Positions 8,394 through 16,416 of a DNA stretch of 33,999 nucleotides are shown here, one piece after another. The DNA comes from JAUXLW01 sp964195005. Its GTDB lineage: Bacteria > Actinomycetota > Acidimicrobiia > Spongiisociales > SHLN01. The notes beneath the pieces were generated by a model. It was given only the letters and a program-made list of their open reading frames with translations, had not been told where the DNA came from and searched no databases. A program made the position numbers and the translations under genes. The stretch spans positions 1 through 33,999 of the forward strand of contig CAXMOO010000043.1 in NCBI GenBank assembly GCA_964195005.1. Direction: 5' to 3'. The stretch's first letter is position 1. Each line of letters begins with the position of its first letter.

Positions 8394-8867
8394 CTAGCCC
8401 TCGAAGGGGCGGATGCTTTCGATCGTGTATTTGAACTCCCCGCCTGGAGCTTGGTAGGAGACCTTGTCTCCCACCTCGGCACCGAGGAGCGCTTCACCCA
8501 GCGGCCCGTCGGGAGCTGCGGTCTGCACGCCGGAAACTTTGTTCTCCGAGGTCGCGATGAGAACTTCGAGGGTGAGGTCGCCGTTCGTGACGGTGACAAT
8601 GCAACCGATCTCAACCTTGCCGGTGTCCGCGGCTTCGCGGACTTCGGCGCTTTCGAGCAAGTGGCGGAGTTGGCGAATGCGGGCTTCCATCATGCCTTGC
8701 TCGTTCTTGGCGGCGTCGTAGTCGGCGTTTTCTCGCAGATCGCCGTGTGAACGTGCTTCAGCGATGCGAGCTTCGGTCTCTTGTCGGCCCGCTGTTGTGA
8801 GCTCTTCAAACTCTGCGCTGAGCTTCTCATGGGCGGCCGGTGTCAGCCAGGTGGTCTGTTCAGGCAT
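8394..8867 (-). CDS. greA: Transcription elongation factor GreA
   Basis: GreA rescues backtracked RNA polymerase by stimulating cleavage of the transcript 3' end. The 157-residue protein has the N-terminal coiled coil, whose tip carries GDLRENADYDAAKNEQ (residues 42-57) with the acidic residues D43 and E46 that act in the polymerase secondary channel. The C-terminal FKBP-like domain ends with SYQAPGGEFKYTIESI, close to the family's GEYTVEIL-type ending. It starts 2 bases after the rpsT stop and is surely co-transcribed with rpsT. Confidence 0.96.
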   Translation of the reverse strand: MPEQTTWLTPAAHEKLSAEFEELTTAGRQETEARIAEARSHGDLRENADYDAAKNEQGMMEARIRQLRHLLESAEVREAADTGKVEIGCIVTVTNGDLTLEVLIATSENKVSGVQTAAPDGPLGEALLGAEVGDKVSYQAPGGEFKYTIESIRPFEG

Positions 8868-8869
8868 GG

Positions 8870-9139
8870 TCAGCGTCCGAGTAGCTCGTTTACCTGTCGG
8901 GTGAGGCCCGACTTGCGCCGGGCGGCCGTGCTGGTCTGGATCACATTCCGTGTGGTGGCGACGTCGAACTGCTTCTGGGCAAGGCGCAGAGCCTCTTTGG
9001 CTGCTTCGGCGTCACCCGTCCTGGCGGCAGCCAGGGCGTTCTTGGTGCGGGTCCGCATTTCAGAGCGGACCGCCTTGTTCCTCAACTGCCGCTTTATGTT
9101 CTGGCGGTTGCGTTTTATTTGAGACTTGATGTTGGCCAT
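8870..9139 (-). CDS. rpsT: 30S ribosomal protein S20
   Basis: S20 is a small basic protein that binds 16S rRNA early in 30S assembly. From the ATG at 9139 it has 89 residues, beginning MANIKSQIKRNRQN as typical S20 does, with long basic helices and ending in LTRQVNELLGR. The frame is open 10 codons further upstream, but ATG-MANIKSQ preceded by GGAGG (complement of 9144-9148) is clearly the start. A -10-like TATGCT (complement of 9160-9165) gives a leader of about 14 bases. The rpsT-greA pair runs divergently from the lipoprotein gene. Confidence 0.97.
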   Translation of the reverse strand: MANIKSQIKRNRQNIKRQLRNKAVRSEMRTRTKNALAAARTGDAEAAKEALRLAQKQFDVATTRNVIQTSTAARRKSGLTRQVNELLGR

Positions 9140-9159
9140 AGCGCCTCCGTGAATGGGCA

Positions 9160-9165
9160 AGCATA
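9160..9165 (-). promoter_or_regulatory. -10 hexamer of rpsT-greA
   Basis: TATGCT on the minus strand would start transcription near 9153. This gives a short leader that contains the GGAGG ribosome binding site. It faces the -10 of the lipoprotein gene, with 28 bases between the two hexamers. Confidence 0.45.
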
Positions 9166-9193
9166 GCAACGGGTGTAAACAGCCGAGGCGCAG

Positions 9194-9199
9194 TAGCGT
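9194..9199 (+). promoter_or_regulatory. -10-like hexamer of the lipoprotein gene (leaderless start)
   Basis: TAGCGT ends 6 bases before the ATG at 9206, with no Shine-Dalgarno sequence between. The recO promoter has the same hexamer at the same spacing. Confidence 0.5.
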
Positions 9200-9205
9200 G
9201 CCCTG

Positions 9206-10528
9206 ATGAGAATCCCCCTTCCGGCTCTCGCCCTTATGGTGGTTGTGACGTCCTGCTCCGGAGCATCCTCGTCTTCGTCGTCGAGCCCCGATGTGTCTTC
9301 GGCCCCGACTTCGGTTGTGTTGCCTATCACCGATACGACGACTGCTGCCCCGCCCCCTTCATCCACGCCCCCCAGCACACCGGCAACGACTGTGCCGATC
9401 ACGGTTGTACCGGTTGAGACCGCGGTCTGTGACGGCTATCTCGACTATCTGGCTGCGTTCGACCGCGACCACGAAGTCGACGCTCTGCGCCGGTTGGATA
9501 TCGCCCTGGGATTCCCCAGGTCCACCAACACTTCCCGGGCGATAGCGGCGTTGCGCGGACGGCTCCCGACCTCGACCGTGAGCGTCGCCGAAGCCCGCGC
9601 CACGCTCGAGAATGACTATGGGCCCGGTTGTGGTGAGCCCGGCCCCGGCCACGCCGGTCGGTACGACCGGCTGTTTACTGAGGGAGTGATTGTGTCGGGA
9701 CCGGAAGCCGTCCGATTGCTCAGCGGGACCGAGCTGATACATGAGGACCCGGCCGGCGTCTATGTGGACACTTTCAGCAGCCGAGAAGGCGGGCTGGTGA
9801 CCCTGGAGCAGATCGGCGGGCTCGAGATAATCGAATACCGGGCAGGAACAGAGGACGTTCCCCGTGATCTCGTGCTCGATGTGGATTTGCGCCTCCACGG
9901 GACCGTCCCTGGTGACGGGGTTGAGTACGCCATAGTCACCACCTGGGAGGCGGGCGCCTTCGGGGAGGAGACTCAGTTCCTCGATCTCTTCCCGGTTAAC
10001 GGCGGTGATCCAACCAGAGTCGGCGTGGTCGGAACCGCCACTGCCGCCGCCGAAACGGTCTCGTATGCCGACGGCTTCTTTCTGGTCACCGAGAGTTTTG
10101 TCGGCGGCAGCACCATTTACGCGCTCGGCCTCGACGGTGAGCGCCGCGAAGTCCCCGGCCTGCCGCTCTTCGGCGAGGGAGCAGGCGGTGTGAGTGCGTT
10201 GCCGCTGCAACGAGCCCGGGTGGCTCCCGGTGGGGATACCTTCGCCTATTTGCGGGTGACTCCGGGAGTAGGCGCCGGCGGGGTCGATGTGGTCGAAACC
10301 GAGTTGGTGGTTCAGCGGCTCGACGACGGAGTTGAAGAGCTGGGTATCAAGATCGGTGGCCGTGACGAGTTTTTTGTGAGCCTCGACTTCGACGGCCACT
10401 GGGCGATCGCTGCCAGAGTGGGGACACTGGTCGTTGTCGACACCTGGGGCCCCGTGCTGGTGGAAATGACTGTTGCCAAAGTCGGGTCGGCCCGTTTCCT
10501 CGACAACGGGCTACTTGTCGGGCCTTGA
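9206..10528 (+). CDS. Putative secreted lipoprotein of unknown function
   Basis: I do not recognise this 440-residue protein. It begins with a basic N-terminus, a hydrophobic segment and a lipobox-like VVTSC (Cys17). A long Ser/Thr/Pro-rich linker follows (about residues 18-72), then a globular part of about 365 residues. The likely fate is lipid anchoring on the outer face of the membrane with the globular domain held away from the surface. Two cysteines (CDGY, and GPGC near residue 139) could form a disulfide. The C-terminal half alternates short hydrophobic strands with Gly/Asp turns, reminiscent of beta-propeller-type folds, but this is only an impression. It lies between rpsT and lepA and overlaps the lepA promoter region. 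Confidence 0.7.
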   Translation: MRIPLPALALMVVVTSCSGASSSSSSSPDVSSAPTSVVLPITDTTTAAPPPSSTPPSTPATTVPITVVPVETAVCDGYLDYLAAFDRDHEVDALRRLDIALGFPRSTNTSRAIAALRGRLPTSTVSVAEARATLENDYGPGCGEPGPGHAGRYDRLFTEGVIVSGPEAVRLLSGTELIHEDPAGVYVDTFSSREGGLVTLEQIGGLEIIEYRAGTEDVPRDLVLDVDLRLHGTVPGDGVEYAIVTTWEAGAFGEETQFLDLFPVNGGDPTRVGVVGTATAAAETVSYADGFFLVTESFVGGSTIYALGLDGERREVPGLPLFGEGAGGVSALPLQRARVAPGGDTFAYLRVTPGVGAGGVDVVETELVVQRLDDGVEELGIKIGGRDEFFVSLDFDGHWAIAARVGTLVVVDTWGPVLVEMTVAKVGSARFLDNGLLVGP

Positions 10529-10544
10529 TCGCCGACTCCCCCCG

Positions 10545-10550
10545 TACAAT
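10545..10550 (+). promoter_or_regulatory. -10 hexamer of lepA
   Basis: TACAAT lies just after the lipoprotein stop codon and would start transcription near 10557, about 22 bases before the GTG at 10579. A TTGATC at 10525 overlaps the lipoprotein stop but is only 14 bases away, short for a -35. This placement argues against the upstream TTG at 10525 as the lepA start codon. Confidence 0.5.
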
Positions 10551-10578
10551 CGAACCAACCCACACCAACGGAACGCTC

Positions 10579-12381
10579 GTGACCACGCGGATACGCAACT
10601 TCAGCATCATCGCCCACATTGACCACGGTAAGTCCACTCTGGCCGACCGTCTGTTGGAGAGAACCGGAGCGATACCCGAGCGTGACATGAAAGCGCAGCT
10701 ACTCGACACCATGGACATCGAGCGTGAGCGAGGAATCACGATCAAAGCCCAGGCAGTTCATATCAACTACCCAGCACAGGACGGCCTGACCTATGCGCTC
10801 AACCTGATCGATACGCCGGGACACGTTGACTTCTCGTACGAGGTATCCCGCTCTCTGGCTGCGGTGGAGGGCGCTCTCCTGGTCGTCGATGCTTCGCAGG
10901 GCATCCAGGCCCAGACTCTGGCCAACACTTACATGGCCGTCGAGGCGGGATTGGAGATCGTCCCCGTCATCAACAAGATCGATCTGCCGGCTGCCGAGCC
11001 CGCCAGGGTGGCTGCCGAAGTGGCTGCCGTCATCGGCGGGAGCCCCGATGATGCGATACGGATCTCCGCCAAGACGGGAGAAGGGGTCGACGAGCTGCTG
11101 GAGGCCATCGTCACCCGGCTCCCGGCCCCTTCTGGCGAAAGCACCGCCCCGTTGCGAGCGCTCATTTTCGACTCGTATTTCGATTCCTATCGAGGCGTCA
11201 TTTGCTACGTAAGAGTCATGGACGGGACGCTGGCGACTGGAGACTCGCTGCGGTTCCTGGCGACCGGGCTCAGAGATCACGCCGACGAGGTGGGGATCCT
11301 CACTCCCGATGCGGTTCCGGTGGCGTCGTTGGGCCCCGGGGAAACCGGCTACCTGGTAACCGGAGTGAAGGAGATCGACCTGGTGCGGGTGGGTGACACG
11401 ATTACCCAGAGCGATCGCCCTGCCTCCGAGGCCCTTCCTGGATATCGCGAGCCGACCCCTATGGTTTTCTCGGGGCTGTTCCCGACCGACGGGGACGATT
11501 TTGAGCGCCTCCGCGACGCTCTCGACAAGCTGCGGCTGAATGACTCTTCGCTCACCTTTGAGCCGGAGACCTCGGCCGCCCTCGGCTTCGGGTTTCGGTG
11601 CGGCTTCCTCGGATTGCTTCATCTGGAGATCGTGCGCGAGCGACTCGAGCGGGAATACGACCTCGACCTGGTTGCCACAGCCCCCAGCGTCCAATACCGG
11701 GCCCACACGACGGACGGGAAGATCGTTGAGGTGCGGAGCCCGCAGGAGCTCCCCGCCCCTAACCAGCTGACCGGAATCGAGGAGCCCTTCGTCAAGGTGA
11801 TGATGCTGTCCCCGTCCGAGTACGTCGGCACGGTCATGGAGTTGGCCCAGCAACGCCGGGGAGTGACGGGCGAGCTCACCTATCTCACCCCGGATCGGGT
11901 GGAGATCAACTACGAAATCCCCCTGGCAGAGGTGGTGTTTGATTTTTTCGATCAGCTCAAATCTCGTACCCGGGGCTACGCCTCGCTTGATTACGAACCG
12001 GCCGGTTACCGCACATCCGAGTTGTCGAAGGTGGACATATTGTTGAACGGCCAGGCGGTGGACGCCTTCTCGACGGTAATCCACAAGGACAAGGCTTACA
12101 GCTACGGTGCGACGATGACGAAGCGGCTTCGCGAGCTCATTCCCCGCCAACTCTTCGATGTCCCCATCCAGGCTGCGATTGGCAGCCGGATCATTGCCAG
12201 GGAAACCGTCAAGGCCAAGCGTAAGGACGTCACAGCCAAGTGCTACGGCGGTGACATCAGCCGCAAGCGCAAACTGCTCGAGCGTCAGAAAGAGGGCAAG
12301 AAGCGCATGAAGATGGTGGGTTCGGTCGAGGTGCCGAATGAGGCTTTTATCGAGGCCCTCAAGATTGGGGACTTCGAGTGA
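10579..12381 (+). CDS. lepA: Elongation factor 4 (LepA, ribosomal back-translocase GTPase)
   Basis: LepA is a ribosome-associated GTPase related to EF-G. From GTG 10579 it has 600 residues, the usual length. The G-domain motifs are all present: AHIDHGKSTLADRL, RGITI, DTPGHVDF, NKIDLP and SAKTG. Domains II and III follow, then the LepA-specific C-terminal domain ending KRMKMVGSVEVPNEAFIEALK. The frame extends 18 codons upstream to a TTG, but GTG-TTRIRNFSIIAHIDHGK fits the family N-terminus and the predicted transcription start. The last four bases overlap the hemW start (GTGA). Confidence 0.96.
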   Translation: MTTRIRNFSIIAHIDHGKSTLADRLLERTGAIPERDMKAQLLDTMDIERERGITIKAQAVHINYPAQDGLTYALNLIDTPGHVDFSYEVSRSLAAVEGALLVVDASQGIQAQTLANTYMAVEAGLEIVPVINKIDLPAAEPARVAAEVAAVIGGSPDDAIRISAKTGEGVDELLEAIVTRLPAPSGESTAPLRALIFDSYFDSYRGVICYVRVMDGTLATGDSLRFLATGLRDHADEVGILTPDAVPVASLGPGETGYLVTGVKEIDLVRVGDTITQSDRPASEALPGYREPTPMVFSGLFPTDGDDFERLRDALDKLRLNDSSLTFEPETSAALGFGFRCGFLGLLHLEIVRERLEREYDLDLVATAPSVQYRAHTTDGKIVEVRSPQELPAPNQLTGIEEPFVKVMMLSPSEYVGTVMELAQQRRGVTGELTYLTPDRVEINYEIPLAEVVFDFFDQLKSRTRGYASLDYEPAGYRTSELSKVDILLNGQAVDAFSTVIHKDKAYSYGATMTKRLRELIPRQLFDVPIQAAIGSRIIARETVKAKRKDVTAKCYGGDISRKRKLLERQKEGKKRMKMVGSVEVPNEAFIEALKIGDFE

Positions 12382-13508
12382 CCGCAGCCTACGTGCATGT
12401 CCCGTTTTGCGGCCGGGTGTGCCCCTATTGCGACTTTGCCGTCGTTGCCGGCCGGGACGGGCTGATGGACCGCTACGTCGACGCCCTCATCTCCGAGATT
12501 GGCATGGAGCAATCGATTCCGGCTCTCGACGCTGTCTTCGTTGGGGGCGGCACCCCGAGCCGTTTGCCCGCGGAGAGTCTGGCCCGGATTCTGCAGGCTC
12601 TGACCGATCGCTTCGGTTTCGCCGACAACGTCGAGGTTTCGCTAGAAGCCAACCCGGAGGACTGGACCGAGGAGTTGGCCGCCGGCCTGGTGAGGGCCGG
12701 GTTCAATCGGGTTTCCTTCGGGGCCCAGTCGTTTGACCCCGGGGTTCTCCGCTACCTCGGCAGGCAGCATTCGCCGGCCGACATTGATAACGGCGTCGCC
12801 GTGTCCCGCCGCGCCGGGTTCGCGTCGGTGAGCCTTGACCTCATTTTCGGAGCACCGCTGGAGACGCCGGCTTCGTGGTCCGCCACTGTGGACGCGGCGC
12901 TGAAACTGGAGCCGGACCATGTGTCCACCTACGCGTTGACTGTGGAGAGGGGGACTGCTCTGTCGCGCCTGGTGTCGGCGGGGGCCGCCGCGCCTGACCC
13001 CGACGACCAGGCTGACAAGTACGAGCTTGCCCAGAGGCGGTTGGTGGCAGCCGGGCTTGATCATTACGAGGTGTCCAACTACGCCCGGGCCGGGCACGAG
13101 TGCCGCTATAACCTCAACACCTGGGCCCAGGGTGATTATGTGGCGTTCGGGCTTGGCGCCCACGGCCACGTCGGCGGCCTGCGGCGACGCAATGTTCGCA
13201 ACCTCGACACCTACCTCGATCGGGTTGCGGGCGGAGAGCGCCCGGAACTGGGTCGCGAAGTCATCCACGGTTGGGACCAGGAGCTGGAGCGAGCTTTCCT
13301 CGGGGTCCGAATGCGGAAGGGGGTCGAGGTCGGGAGGGTGGCCCCGGCTCTCTTGAGCGATCCGGAAGGAAGGCAGTTGGTAGATGGGGGAGTGGTAGCG
13401 ATAAGGGGCGATCGACTGCAGGTGATTGATCCGTTGCTAACCGATGCGGTAGCCCGGGTGGTGCTCGGACTGGCCGAGCCCGATCAAGCTCTTAGCACTC
13501 GCACCTAA
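12378..13508 (+). CDS. hemW: HemW-type radical SAM protein (heme chaperone; coproporphyrinogen oxidase-like)
   Basis: This is a 376-residue radical SAM protein with the cluster motif CGRVCPYC followed by DF (cysteines 11, 15 and 18), the HemW rather than the HemN pattern. The glycine-rich SAM motif GGGTPS, the EANPED segment and the C-terminal HemW domain follow. HemW is thought to bind heme and insert it into respiratory proteins; older annotations call it oxygen-independent coproporphyrinogen III oxidase. The family HNxxYW motif reads YNLNTW here, so its His and Tyr are both replaced. The start is GTG overlapping the lepA stop. Placement between lepA and hrcA is the usual actinobacterial order. 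The end of the gene overlaps the CIRCE operator of hrcA. Confidence 0.92.
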   Translation: MTAAYVHVPFCGRVCPYCDFAVVAGRDGLMDRYVDALISEIGMEQSIPALDAVFVGGGTPSRLPAESLARILQALTDRFGFADNVEVSLEANPEDWTEELAAGLVRAGFNRVSFGAQSFDPGVLRYLGRQHSPADIDNGVAVSRRAGFASVSLDLIFGAPLETPASWSATVDAALKLEPDHVSTYALTVERGTALSRLVSAGAAAPDPDDQADKYELAQRRLVAAGLDHYEVSNYARAGHECRYNLNTWAQGDYVAFGLGAHGHVGGLRRRNVRNLDTYLDRVAGGERPELGREVIHGWDQELERAFLGVRMRKGVEVGRVAPALLSDPEGRQLVDGGVVAIRGDRLQVIDPLLTDAVARVVLGLAEPDQALSTRT

Positions 13509-13518
13509 GGACTGCTAA
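13492..13518 (+). promoter_or_regulatory. CIRCE operator for HrcA
   Basis: TTAGCACTC (13492-13500), a 9-base spacer and GACTGCTAA (13510-13518) match the CIRCE consensus TTAGCACTC-N9-GAGTGCTAA with one mismatch in the right arm. It ends 20 bases before the hrcA ATG and contains the hemW stop codon (13506-13508). It should mediate HrcA autorepression of hrcA-dnaJ. Confidence 0.92.
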
Positions 13519-13525
13519 CCCCTGC

Positions 13526-13531
13526 TACTAT
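13526..13531 (+). promoter_or_regulatory. -10 hexamer of hrcA-dnaJ (leaderless start)
   Basis: TACTAT ends 7 bases before the hrcA ATG at 13539. The CIRCE element lies where the -35 region would be, so bound HrcA would block RNA polymerase. There is no Shine-Dalgarno sequence. Confidence 0.6.
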
Positions 13532-13538
13532 TCGCGCG

Positions 13539-14534
13539 ATGGACGACCGCAAGGCCACCGTGCTTCGGGCTTTGGTGGATGAGCATATTCGGACCGGGCA
13601 ACCGGTCCCTTCTCGCGCCATCCTCGAGAATACCGACCTCCAGGTGTCTTCGGCCACCGTCCGCAACGACCTGGCGGCTCTGGAGTCAGAGGGCTATCTG
13701 GTCCAGCCGCACACTTCAGCGGGCCGAATCCCCAGCGACAAGGGGTTCCGTTTCTATGTGGACTTCTCAGACCCCGCCAACCTGCGAGCGAAGACCAGGG
13801 ACCGCATCGATCAGTTCTTCGCCTCGTTTCATTCCGAGCTGCGCACCTTGCTGCGGCAAACCTCTGAGCTGCTGACCGACCTGACTGCCTATCCGGCGGT
13901 GGTGATAGGTCCGGGTCTCGAAAGTGAGAAGATTCACGGCGTGCAGCTGGTACAGATTGAGAGCCGGGTGCTGATGATGGTGCTGGTGACGGAAGCCGGA
14001 CGCGTAACCCAGGAGCTCGTGCGACTCCCCGAGCCTCTCGACCATGCACAGGTCGTGGAGCTGGAGGGAGTGCTTTCCAGGACACTGGTCGGGGGGACCC
14101 TCGACGACGCCCGCGTTCCGCTCGCGGAGGTGCCAACCAAGCTTCCCGTGTCTGATGCCAAGTTGTTTGTCGCCCTCTCTGAGGCAGCTATGCGATCCCA
14201 GGACGAGAGCCGTGAGCTCTACGTGGGGGGCACGAGCCATCTGGCTGAGCTGTGGGAAGACATCACCAAGGTCCATTTCGTTCTCGAGTTGCTGGAGCGA
14301 GAGTCGGAGCTGCTCGAGCTCGTTGGGTCTCAAGGCCAGGGCACCTTGGTCCAAATCGGACCGGACCTCGGTCGGATTGAGCTGGATCTGGCAGTGGTCT
14401 CGACGTCCTTTGGGGTCGACGAGCGCCAGGCCGGGAGAGTGGCCGTGCTGGGACCGATGCGGATGGATTATCGACGCACTATCAGGGTGGTGGAGGAGGT
14501 GGGGGACGGCCTCACCGAAAACCTCAACTCGTGA
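13539..14534 (+). CDS. hrcA: Heat-inducible transcription repressor HrcA
   Basis: HrcA represses heat-shock operons by binding CIRCE and is released when GroEL is occupied. The 331-residue protein has an N-terminal winged helix (residues 1-75) with the family sequences PVPSRAI, SSATVRNDLAALE and TSAGRIPSDKGFRFYVD, followed by a GAF-like domain and the C-terminal part with IGPDL. A good CIRCE sits just upstream, so autoregulation is expected. groESL, the other usual target, is not in this window. dnaJ follows with a 4-base overlap, so HrcA probably also controls dnaJ. Confidence 0.96.
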   Translation: MDDRKATVLRALVDEHIRTGQPVPSRAILENTDLQVSSATVRNDLAALESEGYLVQPHTSAGRIPSDKGFRFYVDFSDPANLRAKTRDRIDQFFASFHSELRTLLRQTSELLTDLTAYPAVVIGPGLESEKIHGVQLVQIESRVLMMVLVTEAGRVTQELVRLPEPLDHAQVVELEGVLSRTLVGGTLDDARVPLAEVPTKLPVSDAKLFVALSEAAMRSQDESRELYVGGTSHLAELWEDITKVHFVLELLERESELLELVGSQGQGTLVQIGPDLGRIELDLAVVSTSFGVDERQAGRVAVLGPMRMDYRRTIRVVEEVGDGLTENLNS

Positions 14535-15610
14535 AGAACTATTACGAGATTCTTGGGGTGTCGCCCGACGCGACGCCTGATGACATCAAGAAGGCCTTTC
14601 GTTACCTGGCCCGCCAGACCCACCCGGACGCCAACCCCGATGACCCGGCCGCCGAATCTCGTTTTCGCGAGATTGCCGAGGCCTACGAAGTTCTGTCCGA
14701 CCCCGACAAGAGGGCCCGTTATGACCGGGGCGAGACTCTCGAGTTCGGAGATCTGTTCGCCAACTTCGGGAGTCTCAACGACCTTCTTGGCAGTTTTTTC
14801 GGCGGCGGTTTTAGCGACCCTTTCGTCAAGCGGTCTGGCGGGGGGCAGGATCTCCTTGTCGAATCCCGAGTGACTCTGGCTGAGGCGGCTCTCGGTGTGG
14901 ATAAGGAGCTGACCTTCGATGCTCCCCGGACTTGCTCGGAATGCCACGGCACCGGGGCCAAGGCCGGCACAGAGCCCGTGACGTGCGACCGGTGTCGCGG
15001 ACACGGGTCGGTGCAGGTCGCCAGGCGCACCATGCTTGGCACGATGAGCGTGTTGCAGACGTGCAGCCAGTGCGGAGGAAGGGGGGAGGTGGTGGAGTCC
15101 TTGTGCCCGACCTGCGGTGGGCAAAGACTGGTCGAAGCCAAGCGCACACTCACGGTGCACATCCCGGCCGGAATCGACTCAGGCTCACGGCTGCGCTTGC
15201 GAGGAGAAGGGGGAGAGGGCCCCGGGGGCACCCGGCCCGGCGATCTTTACGTGCAGGTGGCGGTGGAGCCAGACCCCCGATTCGTCCGCTCCGGGTTCGA
15301 CCTCCGGCATCGGCTGACGGTCGGTGTCACCGAGGCCGTCCTCGGCACCGAGGTGGCCGTGCCTCTGGTGGAGGGCGGGACCGTTTCCCTCGAGATCCTG
15401 CCCGGCACCCAGCCGGGTACCACCGTGAAGGTCCCTCGTGCTGGTGTCGGGCGCCTCAACAGTCGGGGGCGGGGAGATCTGATTGTGGAGATTGACGTTG
15501 ACATTCCCCGCGAGCTGTCCGAGGAGGAAGAGCAACTGATGCGGCGGCTGGCCGAGCTGCGGGCAGAGAGCCCGGCCGTCTCCCGGGGGCGGCGTCGCCG
15601 GCGCAGGTAG
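14531..15610 (+). CDS. dnaJ: Chaperone protein DnaJ
   Basis: DnaJ is the Hsp40 co-chaperone that delivers substrates to DnaK and stimulates its ATPase. The 359-residue protein has a J domain (1-66) with the HPD motif at 31-33, a very short Gly/Phe region (GSFFGGGF) and a zinc domain with four CxxCxGxG-type repeats at 135-142, 152-159, 178-185 and 192-199. The fourth is CPTCGGQR and lacks the final glycine. Two C-terminal beta-sandwich domains follow, and the protein ends in an Arg-rich tail (SRGRRRRRR). GTG overlaps the hrcA stop. Co-regulation with hrcA through CIRCE is likely. Confidence 0.96.
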   Translation: MKNYYEILGVSPDATPDDIKKAFRYLARQTHPDANPDDPAAESRFREIAEAYEVLSDPDKRARYDRGETLEFGDLFANFGSLNDLLGSFFGGGFSDPFVKRSGGGQDLLVESRVTLAEAALGVDKELTFDAPRTCSECHGTGAKAGTEPVTCDRCRGHGSVQVARRTMLGTMSVLQTCSQCGGRGEVVESLCPTCGGQRLVEAKRTLTVHIPAGIDSGSRLRLRGEGGEGPGGTRPGDLYVQVAVEPDPRFVRSGFDLRHRLTVGVTEAVLGTEVAVPLVEGGTVSLEILPGTQPGTTVKVPRAGVGRLNSRGRGDLIVEIDVDIPRELSEEEEQLMRRLAELRAESPAVSRGRRRRRR

Positions 15611-15622
15611 TGCTCCGGCAGA

Positions 15623-15628
15623 TACTGT
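15623..15628 (+). promoter_or_regulatory. -10-like hexamer of rsmE (leaderless start)
   Basis: TACTGT ends 7 bases before the GTG at 15636. No ribosome binding site is visible between dnaJ and rsmE, so rsmE may have its own leaderless transcript besides dnaJ read-through. Confidence 0.45.
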
Positions 15629-15635
15629 TGTTGTC

Positions 15636-16304
15636 GTGCGCCACATACCCCACCTGCTAATTCCCGGGCCGTGGGAAAAAGCGGAGCTCGAGATCAGCGA
15701 CTTGCAGCAGCACCATCTGCTGAAGGTGCTCCGGTTGACGTCAGGCTCACCGATTTCATACACGGACGGAGCCGGGACCGTTGGCTCGGGGGCGATTGAA
15801 GGTCCGGCTTTGTTGCGGGGAGAGGAGCACTTCGAAGCCCAACCCATGCCGCCGGTCACCCTGGCGGTGGCGCCGCCCAAAAGCATCGAACGGGCACGCT
15901 ATGTGGTCGAAAAGCTCGCCGAGTTAGGTGTGGATCGGCTGGTGTGGATGCAGGCCAGGCACGGCGAGGGCCGCCCTCCCCGGGAGGAAAAGACCCAATC
16001 ATGGGCGAGTGGAGCGCTCGAGCAGAGCAGGGGAGCCTGGCTGATGGCCGTGGATCCGCTGGCACCGCCCCGTGCCCCCACCGATTTTTCGCCGCTATGG
16101 GTTGCCGTCCCCGGCGGTCCACCACCACCTAGAGTAGTCGATGGTGGTATGATACTCATAGGCCCGGAAGCCGGCTTGGCAGACGAGGAGGTCCCGAGCA
16201 ACGCCGTTCCCCTGGGCCTCGGGAGGCGAGTTTTACGCGTGGAAACGGCGGCAGTCGCCGCCGCCACGTTGATCCTCGACAGGTCCGGTCGGCTGCGGCC
16301 GTGA
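15636..16304 (+). CDS. rsmE: 16S rRNA (uracil-1498-N3)-methyltransferase RsmE
   Basis: RsmE is a SPOUT-class enzyme that methylates U1498 of 16S rRNA using SAM. The 222 residues are slightly short for the family. The N-terminal PUA-like part has HHLLKVLRL. The C-terminal SPOUT knot has APPKSIERARYVVEKLAELGV, IGPEAGLADEEV and LGRRVLRVETAAVAA, matching the family's GPEGG and LG.RILR.ETA signatures. The middle carries a Pro-rich stretch. It directly follows dnaJ, a common arrangement in Gram-positive bacteria. Confidence 0.93.
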   Translation: MRHIPHLLIPGPWEKAELEISDLQQHHLLKVLRLTSGSPISYTDGAGTVGSGAIEGPALLRGEEHFEAQPMPPVTLAVAPPKSIERARYVVEKLAELGVDRLVWMQARHGEGRPPREEKTQSWASGALEQSRGAWLMAVDPLAPPRAPTDFSPLWVAVPGGPPPPRVVDGGMILIGPEAGLADEEVPSNAVPLGLGRRVLRVETAAVAAATLILDRSGRLRP

Positions 16305-16337
16305 GTGAATGACTCGCTAGGTGGGGATGACGAAGCT

Positions 16338-16343
16338 TATGAT
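16338..16343 (+). promoter_or_regulatory. Possible -10 of bldD
   Basis: TATGAT lies in the 112-base gap between rsmE and the preferred bldD start and would give a leader of about 67 bases. The leader contains a perfect inverted repeat, AGGCC-GACA-GGCCT, at 16354-16367. I see no clear -35 and no BldD-type operator, so this is tentative. Confidence 0.35.
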
Positions 16344-16416
16344 GAGGCACTAGTAGGCCGACAGGCCTGTGTCGACCAAAGGCAGGGGGCCCCGGGTGGG
16401 CGAGGAAGGAAGAGAA

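Noticed and set aside
9359..10399. 346-codon frame antisense to the lipoprotein gene
   Set aside because: It has no recognisable domain or start signal. The sense frame has a signal sequence, a lipobox and a promoter hexamer.
10699..12150. 483-codon open frame antisense to lepA
   Set aside because: It lies wholly inside lepA, matches no family I know, and open antisense frames are expected from the codon bias of GC-rich genes.
16305..16416. BldD autoregulatory operator upstream of bldD
   Set aside because: I found GAGT..ACTC near 16303-16315 and AGGCC-GACA-GGCCT at 16354-16367, but neither fits the TnAC...GTnA type of BldD site as I know it.
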